From an uncultured Saprospiraceae bacterium (GTDB lineage Bacteria > Bacteroidota > Bacteroidia > Chitinophagales > Saprospiraceae): a stretch of 64,000 nucleotides of DNA. The notes under the pieces were generated by a model. That model saw only the letters and a list, made by a program, of their open reading frames with translations. It searched no databases and had not been told where the DNA came from. The stretch covers positions 46,105 to 110,104 of the forward strand of contig CALLMH010000052.1 in the NCBI GenBank assembly GCA_938007965.1, read 5' to 3'. The translations under genes were made by a program, and so were the position numbers. Positions 8,742 to 22,400 of the stretch are shown here, in pieces (the first letter of the stretch is position 1; each line of letters begins with the position of its first letter).

Positions 8742-10127
8742 ATGAAATTAATTATGAGAAATATATTGATAATCGGCGCTGGACGATCAGCCTGCTACTT
8801 GATTAAGTATTTATTAGACAAATCAGAAAGTGAAAACCTCTTCATTACAATAGGTGATCTGTCTTTGGATAGTGCACAGAAATTTATAGAAGGACATCCT
8901 AATGCTAGGGGGATTCTGTTAGATGTATTTGAAGCTCCACAGCGAAAAGCGGCAATAAAGGAAGCGGATTTAGTTATATCTATGTTGCCTGCACGATTCC
9001 ATATTGAAGTTGCCAGAGATTGTATTTTGTACAAAAAACACATGGTGACAGCTTCATATGTAAGTGATGAGATGCAAGCCTTGGATGCTGATGCAAAGGC
9101 TCATGGATTGGTATTTATGAATGAGATTGGAGTAGATCCAGGAATCGATCATATGAGTGCCATGCAAGTCATAGATAGGATAAAGGATGCAGGTGGTAAG
9201 ATGTTGATGTTTGAATCATTCACTGGTGGGTTAGTTGCACCTGAAAGTGATGATAACTTATGGAATTATAAGTTTACTTGGAATCCTAGAAACGTCGTAC
9301 TAGCTGGTCAGGGTGGTGCAGCTGAGTTCATCCAAGAGGGGACTAAGAAGTATATTCCGTATCATAGATTATTTAGACGTACTGAATTTTTGGATATTGA
9401 AGGTTATGGTCGTTTTGAAGCATTGGCCAATCGGAATTCCCTAAAATATATGAGTATATACGGTCTTGAGGATATTTTGACTTTGTATAGAGGTACGATG
9501 AGGAGAGTAGGCTTCAGTAAAGCGTGGAATATGTTCGTACAGCTGGGTATGACCGACGATAGTTATACGATCGACAACTCAGAAGATATGAGTTATATAG
9601 AGTTTGTAAATCTGTTTTTACCATTTTCACCAACAGACAGTGTGGAGTTGAAGGTGAGATATGCCCTTAAGATTGATCAAGATGATATCATGTGGGACAA
9701 GCTTATAGAACTAGATATTTTTAATAGAAAAAAGAAAATTGGAATCAAAAATGCCACTCCTGCTCAAGCTCTTCAGAAGATCTTGATGGATAAGTGGACA
9801 TTAAAACCTGAAGATAAAGATATGATCGTCATGTATCATAAGTTTGGCTATGAATTGGACGGCGAAAAGCACCAAATAGATAGTAAAATGGTGATGATTG
9901 GTGAAGATCAGACTTTCACAGCGATGGCAGCAACTGTGGGATTGCCCGTTGCGATGGCAGCATTAAAAATATTAAATGGTGACATCACTACTCCCGGTGT
10001 GCAGCGTCCGATTAGTAAGGAAGTCTATGACCCGATTCTAAAAGAATTGGAAGATTATGGAATTCATTTCAAAGAAAAAGAGGTAGAATATTTTGGGTAT
10101 AACACGGTAGGAGGAGTGAGCGCGTAA
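8742..10127 (+). CDS. Saccharopine dehydrogenase/reductase family protein (start 8742 or 8754)
   Basis: Rossmann N-terminus ILIIGAGRSACYLIKYLL, ISMLPARFHIEVARDCI, NEIGVDPGIDHMSAMQVIDRI. Confidence 0.85.
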   Translation: MKLIMRNILIIGAGRSACYLIKYLLDKSESENLFITIGDLSLDSAQKFIEGHPNARGILLDVFEAPQRKAAIKEADLVISMLPARFHIEVARDCILYKKHMVTASYVSDEMQALDADAKAHGLVFMNEIGVDPGIDHMSAMQVIDRIKDAGGKMLMFESFTGGLVAPESDDNLWNYKFTWNPRNVVLAGQGGAAEFIQEGTKKYIPYHRLFRRTEFLDIEGYGRFEALANRNSLKYMSIYGLEDILTLYRGTMRRVGFSKAWNMFVQLGMTDDSYTIDNSEDMSYIEFVNLFLPFSPTDSVELKVRYALKIDQDDIMWDKLIELDIFNRKKKIGIKNATPAQALQKILMDKWTLKPEDKDMIVMYHKFGYELDGEKHQIDSKMVMIGEDQTFTAMAATVGLPVAMAALKILNGDITTPGVQRPISKEVYDPILKELEDYGIHFKEKEVEYFGYNTVGGVSA

Positions 10128-10171
10128 CTCTAATTGATCACAACAGTATCAAACTCACTTCCTTCGTAACA

Positions 10172-10252
10172 TAAAGTGACGCGCGTTTGCTTCGCAAGCC
10201 ACTCTGACAAAAACATGGTTCTGTTTTTAACGAAAATTAGTCTCCGAAAAAC
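10172..10252. repeat. Dispersed intergenic repeat A, copy 2
   Basis: taaagtgacgcgcgtttgcttcgcaagcc...ctccgaaaaac; 75/81 match to 3544..3624. Confidence 0.8.
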
Positions 10253-10265
10253 GATTCCGAATGTA

Positions 10266-10305
10266 CAATGCATCACTTCCAATTGTAGACGGAAGTGATG
10301 CATTG
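10266..10305. repeat. Perfect 15-bp inverted repeat (hairpin) between convergent genes
   Basis: caatgcatcacttcc - 10-nt loop - ggaagtgatgcattg; no T-run on either side. Confidence 0.75.
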
Positions 10306-10422
10306 CTTAATTCGATAGAGTAGAAGGCCCTTGGAAAGTCCGGTGAGCAGATTAATGATATCCAAGGTTTAGTAACAATTCTTATCATAATCTTTAGATC
10401 AAACAGATCATCGATTTTCCGG

Positions 10423-13400
10423 CTATTCCACTACAATCATTTTCCTAGAACCACTAAATCCATCGCCACTTACTTCATATACGACCATACCTTTCACACC
10501 GATATCCCTTGATGATACATTGATTACATTTTCACCAGCTTCATACATACTAGTCTGTCTAAGAATCAACTTGCCATCAATATCAAACACGCTGAAAGTA
10601 GCTTCACCGGCTTCAGGCATAAAGAATCCAATCTCAGTCACATCAATAAATGGATTCGGCTCATTTTGATCCAATCGGAATGCAGTTTCAGAATTCGTGG
10701 ACGCATCGTTTCTCCATTCGAATTCTAGATTTTTAATCTCCAGTGTATTCATGTAGATCTCAGCAGGGACTAAGTCATTTTCGTCGATCGATAGGGTAGC
10801 CAATTCATTGGCAGACTCTACCAACATACGGAACAGTACTTGATCCTTAAATACATGTACTCCATGTTTATCAGACCAGGACATTCTTACTTTATGATTT
10901 GACTTGGCTATGATGTCCGCTGACACGTCTATCAGACCACGCTCTAATCCCTTGATGTCAAATCCAGTATTCTCAGCACCGAATTGGAAACCATATAATT
11001 TGCCATTTTCTGCAGCTCGGAATTCTATATAAATTTTACCATCGATATCTACTTTCTCTAGTATCACTTTCTGAATAGGATTGCTTCTCGGAGCGATTCC
11101 AGCTTTTGCATTGTTGAAGCTAGAAGACGCGGAGCCATTTACATCTCCGATCTTTACTGCGATCATATCTGCATCATCGATACTTTCCATAAGGTCCAAT
11201 ACCTGCACCTCCTCCTCATATGGGAATGGGTCTTCGGCGTTAGGGAATTCATAAACTTGATTTACGAATCTCCATGACTTGTTCTCCCAAGTATTGGTAA
11301 CACCTAAGATTAATTTTCGCATCGACAGTAAATCACTTGCAGTTAGTCGCTCATCGTTATTCACATCACCAGCTATTATTTTATATGGACTATCTAAGTC
11401 TTGAAGTCCTAATATATGACGCTGCACCATGACTAAATCCAATGTACTTACTCCTTCTCTGTAATCCGTGTTTCTCTCCGCTGTAGCTTCGAAGTCATAC
11501 CCTGTCGGATTATATAAGAAGTAGAACTCTCCCTCTTCATTTGAAGTATTCGTATAAGGATACTCTGGAGCAAAACTAGTAAGGGTAATATCCACTCCAT
11601 TTACTGGTTCTTCCTCTTCTGTAGCCACTCTACCACTGATGATAGCTAAGTTATTCAGTGTATCCTGACATTGATCCAAGTTGTCTTGGAGGTCTAGTTG
11701 GACTATGCAGAAGTCTTTATTTCCTGCTTCATCCCAAACCCACATTTCCAATTCTATCGTCTCACTGATACCATTCGGGATATCATTACATGAGAATTCC
11801 ATAGATGGTTCATAGACATCACCTGAGAATGAATATAAGAGATCACTCTGTGCTGTACAATTGTCAAAAGATGAAAGGTTGAAGTCGTTAGCCCAGATAC
11901 TTATGGTACCGACATCCTGCATCAATGCTGTAGCCACATCTATACAATATGGAGTTGGTGCTTTCCCATCTCTGATTACAATATCGTATTGACAACTTCC
12001 CACATTACCGCATCCATCAAATGCTTTCCAAGCAATTTTATAATTACCAGGAGTAGCGTCTTTGATCATTATGCTAGCTTCGTCACCCACTAGTATGTCA
12101 TTTGGTGTATTATCATTATAATCAAGTTCGATATCCCAATTGCCATCTGCATCTAGATCAAGCTGATATGCCCATTTGATAGGTGAGTTGATCCCGCATA
12201 CAGAATCCATTGCTGTATTAGTGACTACGACATCCTGCATGCAATTTTCTGCGTTTAAATCGATAGTGATATCAGCACATTGTTGTATTTCTGGAGCGGT
12301 GTCATCAGATATCTTAACGATCTGGGTGTGCATCCATATACCTCCAGTGTTCGGATTATTTGGTTCATATTGACACCAATCGATTACCGTCCATTCTTTT
12401 ATCAGTTTGTAACATACATCTTCTACAAAGTCAAATGTATCTGTAGCCACAGAATACGCTACCTGATCACAAGCACCATCAACAAAGATCGGTTCGTTCT
12501 GAGGGATATTGTCTAAGCAAGCTCCTTCCCAATCTGCTGGCCATTGGATATTACCATTAAATGGCTCTCCGGTCTCGAGAGTGATTACTTGTGTACAGAA
12601 TACATCAGGTCTTCCATCTACCGTCCATCTTCTATTGATGATCGCTGCTCCACAGTTGTTAAGATCAGTTCGGAAATCTTGGTATGTTGCTGTATTATTA
12701 GAACAAGCGCCTTCTATAGTCGGCTCACCAGTTACAGCGAGATCTTCCACATCTGCATTACACTCAAGAGTAAGATCTGCGGGGCAGGTAATAGCTGGAG
12801 GTAATTTATCTTCTACAGTTACTTCTACCATGCATAGACTTACATTATCGCCCTCATTACCTATGACGCCATCCATATTGGCATCGTCCCATACTTGGAG
12901 CGCTACCATGATCGGACTTGCCTCCACGTCGGCACAACAGAATTCTACGAATTGTCCAGGGAGCGTATTCTCAGGAATTCCACAATTGTCATCCATACGG
13001 AACAGTTCTCTGCGGATTTCTGTGCAGTTATCATACGATCCAGCATCCACTGACTCTACAAACATCTTTGCTTTACCTTCAGTAGTAAGACTTACATTGA
13101 TAAACTGCGTACAAGTTACTACTGGTGCAGTACCATCGAATACATTGATATTAAACTCACAGGTAGAGTAGTTGTAGCAATAATCTCGCGCCCGTACTCT
13201 GACGAGGTGATCACCTTTCTCCATATTGGTGATTGTGAATGTACCGTCCATGTTATCTACTACTGTACCACCATTGACAGATACTTGTACCTGATCCACA
13301 CCTCCACAATTATCGTCTATAGTAGAGATGATATCAGCTAATTCGTATGTTCCAGTGCACGACCATGGATCGGTACTGATCGTTACATCATTTGGACAAT

Positions 13401-16400
13401 CATGGATAGTTGGTCCCTCTGTATCTAGAATTTTGATGATCTGATAGTGCTCGATAGGATTGATGCCAATCTGTACTTCTTCACACATATCTCTGATAAA
13501 CCATTTTCTCAAAATCTCATATGATCCTTCACACGAGAATAAGATTTGATCATCCCAGTTCCATGATACCATACACAGGCCATTCGTACTTAATGGTACA
13601 TCGAGCCCGTTGATGGTAGGATAGCCTGTACTATCAGGATGGATTTGAGAAGGGTCATTCGCTACTAGAGCACAATCCAACCCAGTTGCTATTGTATAAT
13701 CCGCGGGGAATTCAATATCTTCAGTATCGAATTGTTCGATATCTATAGTCTGAGTGCAGTTTACTACATTTCCACTTTCATCAGTCACCGTCCATTCTCT
13801 GGTGATACGGGCTCTCGGTTCGCCGCATGGTCCGAAGTCTTCATAGTCATCGAAGTAAGTCATCTGAACGTCTTGCTCACATGACAATACCGTAGGGTAG
13901 CCAGTAAATTCTGGATTTGTAGCCATATTACAACTTATGATTGTATCAGGAGCACACTCGATCTCAGGTATCAACTTTTGCTCTATCGTTACATATCCCC
14001 AGCATGAGTTTCCACTTCCTTCGCAGTCGGTGATTGTGATAATAAACGTCTGGCCTACATCTGTAAGGTCAAAAATATTATCAACTACTATTCCTGATTC
14101 TGTAGTTGCGACGATACAGTAATTATCATAGCATCCATATTGATCCCCTTCTAGAATCATGTCTGCATTTACTGTTGCCGTACAGTCAGGCCCAAGTGAT
14201 AGATTGATGTTATTGTTACAAGCTAAAGTGTTATTTCCATCGTTATCAAATTCATTGACCGTTACATTGAAAGTACATGATGTACTGTTTCCAGCGGCAT
14301 CGTATACAGTGATGGTTACAGGGGTCACTCCGATAGGGAATTGGAAGCCTACAGGGGGATCATAACTCACGGAGTCTATGCCACAATTATCATTCGACCC
14401 TATTGGTGCGAGAGGGAATCCGGCCCCATATCCAGGAAGTCCCATCGAGCATTCTCCAGCGTCTAGTTGTATTGTTATGTCTTGGCACAGTCCAGTAGCA
14501 TCAAATATACCCGATAGATCAGGATCTTCTGTATCAATAACAGTCACATCAAATCCACATTGAGAAGTATTTCCAGCTCCGTCGGTCAATGTATAAATCA
14601 CTTGAGTAGTACCTACAGCGAAGAACTCTGATGCCGATGCTCCAGCTTCTATATTGATAGGAGTATTTAGAATTACTGCATTATCATTCAAGAATACATA
14701 TTCTACTGAAATATCTCCCGCCTCGCAGTTGTCTCCGATGAATGGATGTTGCCATTCGAAGGTTGCACCACAGAGCAATGTGTCATTTACGAGCACAGTA
14801 TCAGTCTGACTATATGGTGCCAGTTCAGAAAGTTGTAGTGTCCATGTTGTTAATGTTCCATCATCATTTCCTGTTGCGAAAACGTCTAACTGCCAGTCTC
14901 CAAAGGCTGCCTCACCGTTGAATATATCCATGGCTTGCAACGGCTGGAATGATTCTCCATTTCCTAATGGAGCACATGTAATACTTGCTTGACTATTGGC
15001 TGCTTGATCATCTAGGTTAATATCCCAGTCTTCGCTTCCTGCGCATAATCCGTCGAATAATGTGACGACTGTACCTTCTGGAGAGGTAAGGGTTATAGTT
15101 ACTTCGCTCATATTTGGATATTCTCCCTCGAGATCTATGATGTTTACATCGCTCACATTGAATACATCACTTACATTTATAATTGATGTAGCGCATCCTC
15201 CGTCAGTAAATGTAATAGGGGTGTCCGTAGATGGATAGTCACTAGTTTCTAAACCCGCGCAGTATGGTGCTTCATTATCTTGTACTATTATAGTGAAGCT
15301 ACAAGATGAGGTATTGGCAGGTTCACTTTGGAGAGAACTCGTAGATCCATTGTCTGTAAACATTGGTAGTTCTGGGTTGAATTCTCCGAAGCTAAGTCCT
15401 GCACAGCTGTTTCCAATAGACCAATCATCTGAAGAGTCAGTATCTGGGAATCTATTTCTGAATATATTACTTCCTGCTATATCACCATCAAAAGTCCAGC
15501 CTGTAGGTGCATAGGCATTGATAGCTACACCATCCAATATATTATCTAGTAATCCGATGGTATATCCAGCTCCCTGATTTGGATCTATACCATCTAAGAA
15601 AACTGTGTATACTTCTCCGACACCGACCACTGTTCCATTTGGCACATTGAAGATCGTATCTTGGATCCCTTCTCTCGCTATATCCAAGCAAGAAATATCA
15701 ATTGATCCAGGTCCGAAGTTGCTGATCTCTATCCCTACGTTATTGCCATCGTTCATAATCTCGGTGATCAATAATATAGGCTGGTCGATTACTTCATACG
15801 TTACGGTATTAGTACCAGTTGGAAATTTGAATCCGCTAGCATCCTCTACACCTCCCTCTATAATATTGCCATCTTCATCTGTTATCGTGTATACGACAGC
15901 CAAATTATCAGGACAATTATCTTCAATGTCAAATGGTTCAATACCATCGACAGTAGCACCGCACATTGCTGGGTCGTTGTTCACTGTTTGATCTACAGGA
16001 CATTCGATAGATGGAGGAGTATGGAAGTCATTTACGATTATCTTCAATTCGCAAGTTGTACTATTTCCACAAGAATCCGTAGCGGTAAATTCTAATAAAG
16101 TAAGTCCAACTGGGAATAGATCACCAGTGCTAAGACCAGTATCATCGGTCTGCTCTACGAATGGTATTCCACAATTATCAGTAGCCAAAGGCAATGAGAA
16201 GTTTACAAACGAATTACACCATCCCTCTGGTGCGTCTACGATGACTGGTGGTCTTGGACAGTTCGTAAATACTGGTGGAGTATTATCTCCAGTACTAAAG
16301 TTCAATGTGATTGAAGATGCATTACCACATTCGTCAGTTGCTGTGAATGTTACATCTATATTCCTGCTGTCATTACAACCATCCATGAAGTTGTCGACAT

Positions 16401-19400
16401 TATAATCATTGCTCCATACCAAAGTGCCACACATATCTGATGCAGTAGCTCCTCCTCTGTTGTTCAACCAGCTGAGAAGTTCGTCATCGTTATTTGCATT
16501 TGATTGATCACATTCTCCAGAATAGTTTTCACCACCTACGATTACAGGAGGGGTAGTATCTTCTATAGTGAAAGTGCCTTCTGTCGAAGTTGCGTTGCCA
16601 CAGTTATCTGTGAATGTAAATCTGTACACTTGGATTCCTGTGATTCCACAAGAGTCCTCTTCTGTGATAAGATCCCATTCTACATTCAATGATTCATCAG
16701 AACAAGCATCAGTAGCCGCAGAAGAAGCCATACTGTCTAGCCATGCTTGAAGATCACTATCATTACCATCTCCGTCACATTCTACTACCATATTCATCGC
16801 TTCTGGATCTATCGTCGGCGATGTCGTGTCTTCTATTATAAAGATTCCTATGATCGTATCAGACACATTTCCACAAGCATCAGTTGCTGTGAATGCATAT
16901 CTCATTTCATTGGTCAATCCGCATCCTTCTATTGTCGTCAGAAGTTCGGGTGTATTCCTTGTCGTAGTTCCGCATTCATCTTCCCAAGAAGCACCCGCAT
17001 CATCATCTAACCATGCTTGTAATTCAGCAAGATTTCCCGCTCCATCACACTCCACAGTCATATCAGAAGCTGGATTTGTTACACTTGGTTTTGTATTGTC
17101 TACTACTGTGACCATTGCTGTTCTCTCTGTGGAGTTTCCACAGGCATCGGTTGCCGTAAATGTTACAAGTGCTGATCCTGCATTACTACCAGCTCCACAT
17201 GAAGGTGTCAACATAGTGAAGTCATTGCTATAAGCTACTACGCTACAAGAATCGGCTGCTTCTCCAAATCCAACAGTTCCTAGCCACGTTTCTATTTGCA
17301 TCAATGGATCATCACTATCATTACATTCGAAGGTTACATCTTGAGGATTGATAGTCCAGTATGGAGCTACATCATCCGAAATGTTGATCGTAGCGGTAGT
17401 AGACGTAGCATTTCCACATCCATCAGTTGCTGTAAATGTCACAGTTATACTTCCAGTTCCTTGACATGCTCCAGGATTTACTTGACCGTAATCATTTGTC
17501 CATATGACTTCATTACAGTTGTCAGTGGCTGTCGCTCCACCATTATTATTCAACCAATTTAGAAGTTGAGTAATGTTGTTATCGCCATCACAGACTACAT
17601 CTATATCTATAGCTTGGTCTTGTATTATAGGAGCTTCTGTATCCTCTATTTCGAAAGTAGCTTCCGTGGTAGAAGTGTTTCCACAAGCATCAGTTACAGT
17701 AAATCTATAAGTTCCACCTCCAGTCAAGTCGCATAAGTCGCTTTCTTGTATCAAGTCATATTCCCAAGTTGTAGTGCCACAAATATCGGATGCTGTTGCA
17801 CCACCATTCGAATCTAACCATGTTTGAAGATCCATCGTGTTTCCAGTTCCATTACACTCTACGATATTATCTATCGCTTCAGTATCGATAGTCGGTGAGG
17901 TAGTGTCTATGATGATAAAGCTTGCTATAGCAGTGTCAGACTGATTACCACATGCATCCTGTGCACTGAATGCATATATTAATTCTTGAGTGTCGCCACA
18001 GTTTTCTATAGTCTCCAATAATAAAGGTGTATTCCATGTCGTATCGCTACATATATCTGCAACACTAGCTCCTCCATTCATTGCTAACCAAGCTGTAAGT
18101 TCTGTATTATTTCCAGTACCGTCGCATTCTACTGTTTCGTCTAACGCAGGTGATGTGATCATCGGTCCGGTATTATCCACTATCGTTACATCAGCAGAAG
18201 CATCCGTAGAATTTCCACAAGCGTCAGTTGCTGTGAATGTTACGGTTAGTGTTCCCGTGCTACCACATCCGTCAGACAACATTGTAAAGTCATTCGTGTA
18301 TACAACTAGAGAACAAGAATCTTCAGCTTCTCCACCGCCTACACCGTCCAACCATGCATCAATTTCGTTTAATGGATCAGAAGAACCATCGCATTCTAAA
18401 GTTAAGTCTTGTGGCAAAATTTCCCAAATAGGAGCGGCTGTATCATCTACTGTGAATGTTGCAGTAACCGTAGAAGCATTTCCACAATCGTCTGTAGCGA
18501 TGAATGTCACTTGGACACCATCTGCACCACAATCACTGTCGATAGCGCCATAGTTGTTCGTCCATGTTACATTACCACACATGTCCGATGCTTGTGCTCC
18601 ACCGTTGGTGTTTAGCCATCCCAAGATCTCAGCACTGTTATCGGCACCGTTGCATTCTGCTGTGAAGTCCGTAGGCTGAGTATCTATTGTAGGTGGTGTA
18701 GTGTCTTCTATTATGAAAGTAGCTTCTGCGGTTGATGAATTTCCACAATCATCAGCTACTGTAAATCTATATGTTTGACTTCCAGTAGTCCCACACGAAT
18801 CAGTGGCAGTCACTAAGTCATATTCCCAGGTGAAAGTCTGACTACAATTATCTGTTGCATCCGCTCCTGCATTATCATCTAACCAAGTTTGAAGTGCAAC
18901 TGTATTTCCAGCACCATCGCACTCTACGGTCATATCCATCGGTACAGGAGTAATAGTAGGATCTGTCGTATCTTCAATTGTAAATGTCGACATCGTCTGA
19001 GTGGATACATTGTCACATTCGTCTGTTGCGAAGAAAGCATAGGTATATATCAATGTTCCACCACATAATTCTTCTGTACCTATGAGTACACTATCAATAT
19101 TTATAGATGCACTACATCCGTCAGTATAGGTGATTCCTGCATAGTTAACCAACCAATTAGCAAGGTCTGTCGTATTTCCAGCACCATCACACTCTACAGT
19201 TTCAGCTGTGGGTTCAGTGACTAGACTAGGAGGTGTATTGTCTACTACAGTTATAGTTGCAGTGGCAGTAGTTGCATTGTTACATCCATCCGTAGCTGTA
19301 AACGTCACAAGAGCTGATCCGGTCAATCCACATCCATCAGATAGAGCAGTGAAATCATTTGAATAGGTTACTAGACTACATCCATCTTCAGCTTCTCCAC

Positions 19401-22400
19401 CAGCATTGATGGCCAACCAAGTATCGATTTGTCCCATGATATCAGTATCTGTACATTCGAGTGTTAAGTCTTGTGGTGCTATCTCCCATACTGGATTATC
19501 TGTATCATCTATAGTAAATGTAGCGATAGTCGTACTCGTATTTCCACAATTATCAGTAGCGGTAAACGTCACATCTACACCATCAGCACCACAATTAGAA
19601 TCAATAGTGGAGTAGTCATTCGTCCATACTACACCCGAGCATATATCAGATGCTTCGGCTCCACCATTTGAATTTAACCAGCCTAGAAGGTCAGCGCTAT
19701 TGCTTGAACCATTGCACTCAGCTGTGAATGCTATCGCTTGGGTAGTTATAGATGGTGGGGTAGTATCTTCTATTGTAAATGTTGCATTAGATGTTGAAGT
19801 GTTTCCACACCCATCACTTGCAGTAAATGTATAGGTCTTGGTACCGTTTGTACCACAGGAATCTGTAAAGTCAATTAATTCATATGACCAAATCACAGTT
19901 CCACAAATATCAGTTGCCGCTCCTATGTTTCCATTGGATGTCAACCATGCAGTAAGTTGTACATTATTTCCAGCTCCGTCGCATTCTACTGTTTCACTTT
20001 CTGGAGCGGTATCAATAGTCGGTGGAGTCGTATCTTCAATAGTAAAGGTTGCAAGAGATTCTGATGAATTACCGCATTCATCAGTCACTATAAATGCATA
20101 GGTCATACTATTTGTATTCTCACAGCCAGCAATATTTGATCTCATTTCATTTGAAAAAGTAAGGTCGGCAGTTGCAGAACATTCGTCAGTTGCCATAGAG
20201 CCAGCGTTGTTGCTCAACCAAGTTGCCAAGTCGGCACCATTATTTGGTCCACACTCTACTGTCATATCCATTGCTGGAATGGTAATGGTAGGCGGTGTGT
20301 TATCTTCTATAGTTACTATTGAAGTGGCAGTTGCTGTATTACCACAATCATCAGTTGCTGTAAATGTATAGGTTGTTACACCGGTATTAGCACACGCTCC
20401 TACAAATACTCCTGGATCATCGTTAGTCACTGTGACATCAGAACATAGGTCATTTGCAAAAGCAGAGGCCAGCCATTCAGTTATAGTGATGGCATTGTCT
20501 GGGTCGCTGCATTCTAGTGTGATAGGATTAGGAACTGATAGTATAGGGTCAGTCGTGTCTTCTATGACAAATAGTAAAGCAACTGGAGTTGAAGGATTTC
20601 CACACTCATCTGTAGCTACAAATTGAACTTCATAAAATCCAATATCGTCAGCACATGTTGTATTTTCAGTGAAACTCACGGAATCAAAATTATTACTCCA
20701 TGTGATTGATCCACAATCTTCCGTAACATCAGCATCAGTAAGACCTCCATTATTTTGTAACCAAGATAATAGTTGTGCATTATTTCCATTTCCGTCACAT
20801 TCCACAGTCATATCAGCTGGGACATTATTAATTACAGGGATGGTAGTATCTGTCAATTCGAAATCAGCAAAACATACCGAAGTATTGCCAGCATCATCAG
20901 TCGCGGTAAATTGATACGTGATTGTTTCAGTGTTTCCACATCCGCTTGTTGTATTGAATATTAAATTAGTGATGGTAATATCAGAATCACAATTATCCAC
21001 AGCTGAGATTCTTGCTAAGAAATCACTTAGATCCATCGCATTCATTATTGAAGAGCATTTAGCTATTGTATCAGAAGGACACGATATTATAGGTGATTCA
21101 CAATCTTCAACTAAGATATTAAACGAGCAAGAAGAACTGTTGCCTTGGTCATCACTTATTGTATACGTTACCGAACTTAATCCTAATTCAAATGTATATC
21201 CGCTTGCATCTCCATCCGTATCAGAAAGGTCAGCTGATGAAGTGACACTAGCATCAGGATTAGTAATCGAATAACTGATGGTAATTCCCGGGCAGTTTTC
21301 AGCGGATGTTATTGGAGTTATTGCTCCTGAGCTATTCCAATCACAAGTGTTCGTGTCATTACAGACTGTTATATTTTCAGGACATATTAATACAGGCGCA
21401 TCATTATCTTCTACGGTGATGGTCCACATACAAGAATCTATATTTCCACAGTTGTCTTGGGCGTAGAATTTTATTTCCGTATCTCCTAGAGGGAATTCTC
21501 CTCCGGATGCAATATTGGTAGCGGCTGGTGTAACAATAGCTCCATTGCAATCCGTTGCAAATGGGGTAGAGTAGATTATTTGAGTACCACATGCGCTTGC
21601 ATCCGTATTTACTGTAATGTCGGATTGGCAATTGAATAACGTCGGAGGTGTCGTATCATCAGTGTATATGATGTTGGACGTAGCGGTCTCCATATTTCCA
21701 CAATCATCTGTAACGGTAAATGTTATTAAGAATGTACCGCCACACGCATCAGGTAAGTCTCCATTATAGTCTGTTGTTACATTCGTAGATCCACATCCAT
21801 CTTCTGTAATAGATTCTCCCAGCCATTGATTGATTTGTGTGGCGATATCATCATCCCCACATGTAATCAAGAGATCAGCCGGTGCCATGATTGTAGGAGC
21901 AGTTTCATCAGCAATTGTATAAGTTGCAAATGCAGTATCAATATTTCCGCATTCATCAGTTGCTGTAAATAAGTACGTAGTAGCAGTTGTATTTCCACAT
22001 CCTGATATGGTATTCCATAGTTCGTTGGTTACAGTAGGTGTACTACAAATATCTGTGGCAGACGCTGTTGCGATCCATGCTGCAACAGTTGTTGCTGCCG
22101 CATCCTCACATTGTACAGTTATATCTGTAGGTTCTGTCAGTTCTGGTGGTGTAAGGTCTGTTATAATTACGCTCGCTGTTACTGATTCTCTATTCATACA
22201 TTCATCTTCTACAACAAATGTGTAGATTGTAGTAGTTGTATTTCCGCATTCGTCTATTGGTGTACCAGCGGAAAATGACCAAGTTAATGGTTCACTACAA
22301 CCATCAGTTGCTTCCGCTCCACCATTCATTCCTGTCCAAGCATTAATTGCTGCGGCATAATCGCCATCCATTACACATTCTAGGATAAGATCTTCTGCTG

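Noticed and set aside
8624-8806. 60-aa ORF upstream of the saccharopine dehydrogenase-like gene
   Set aside because: Overlaps its start in another frame; AT-rich, and composition is not protein-like beyond hydrophobic AT codons.
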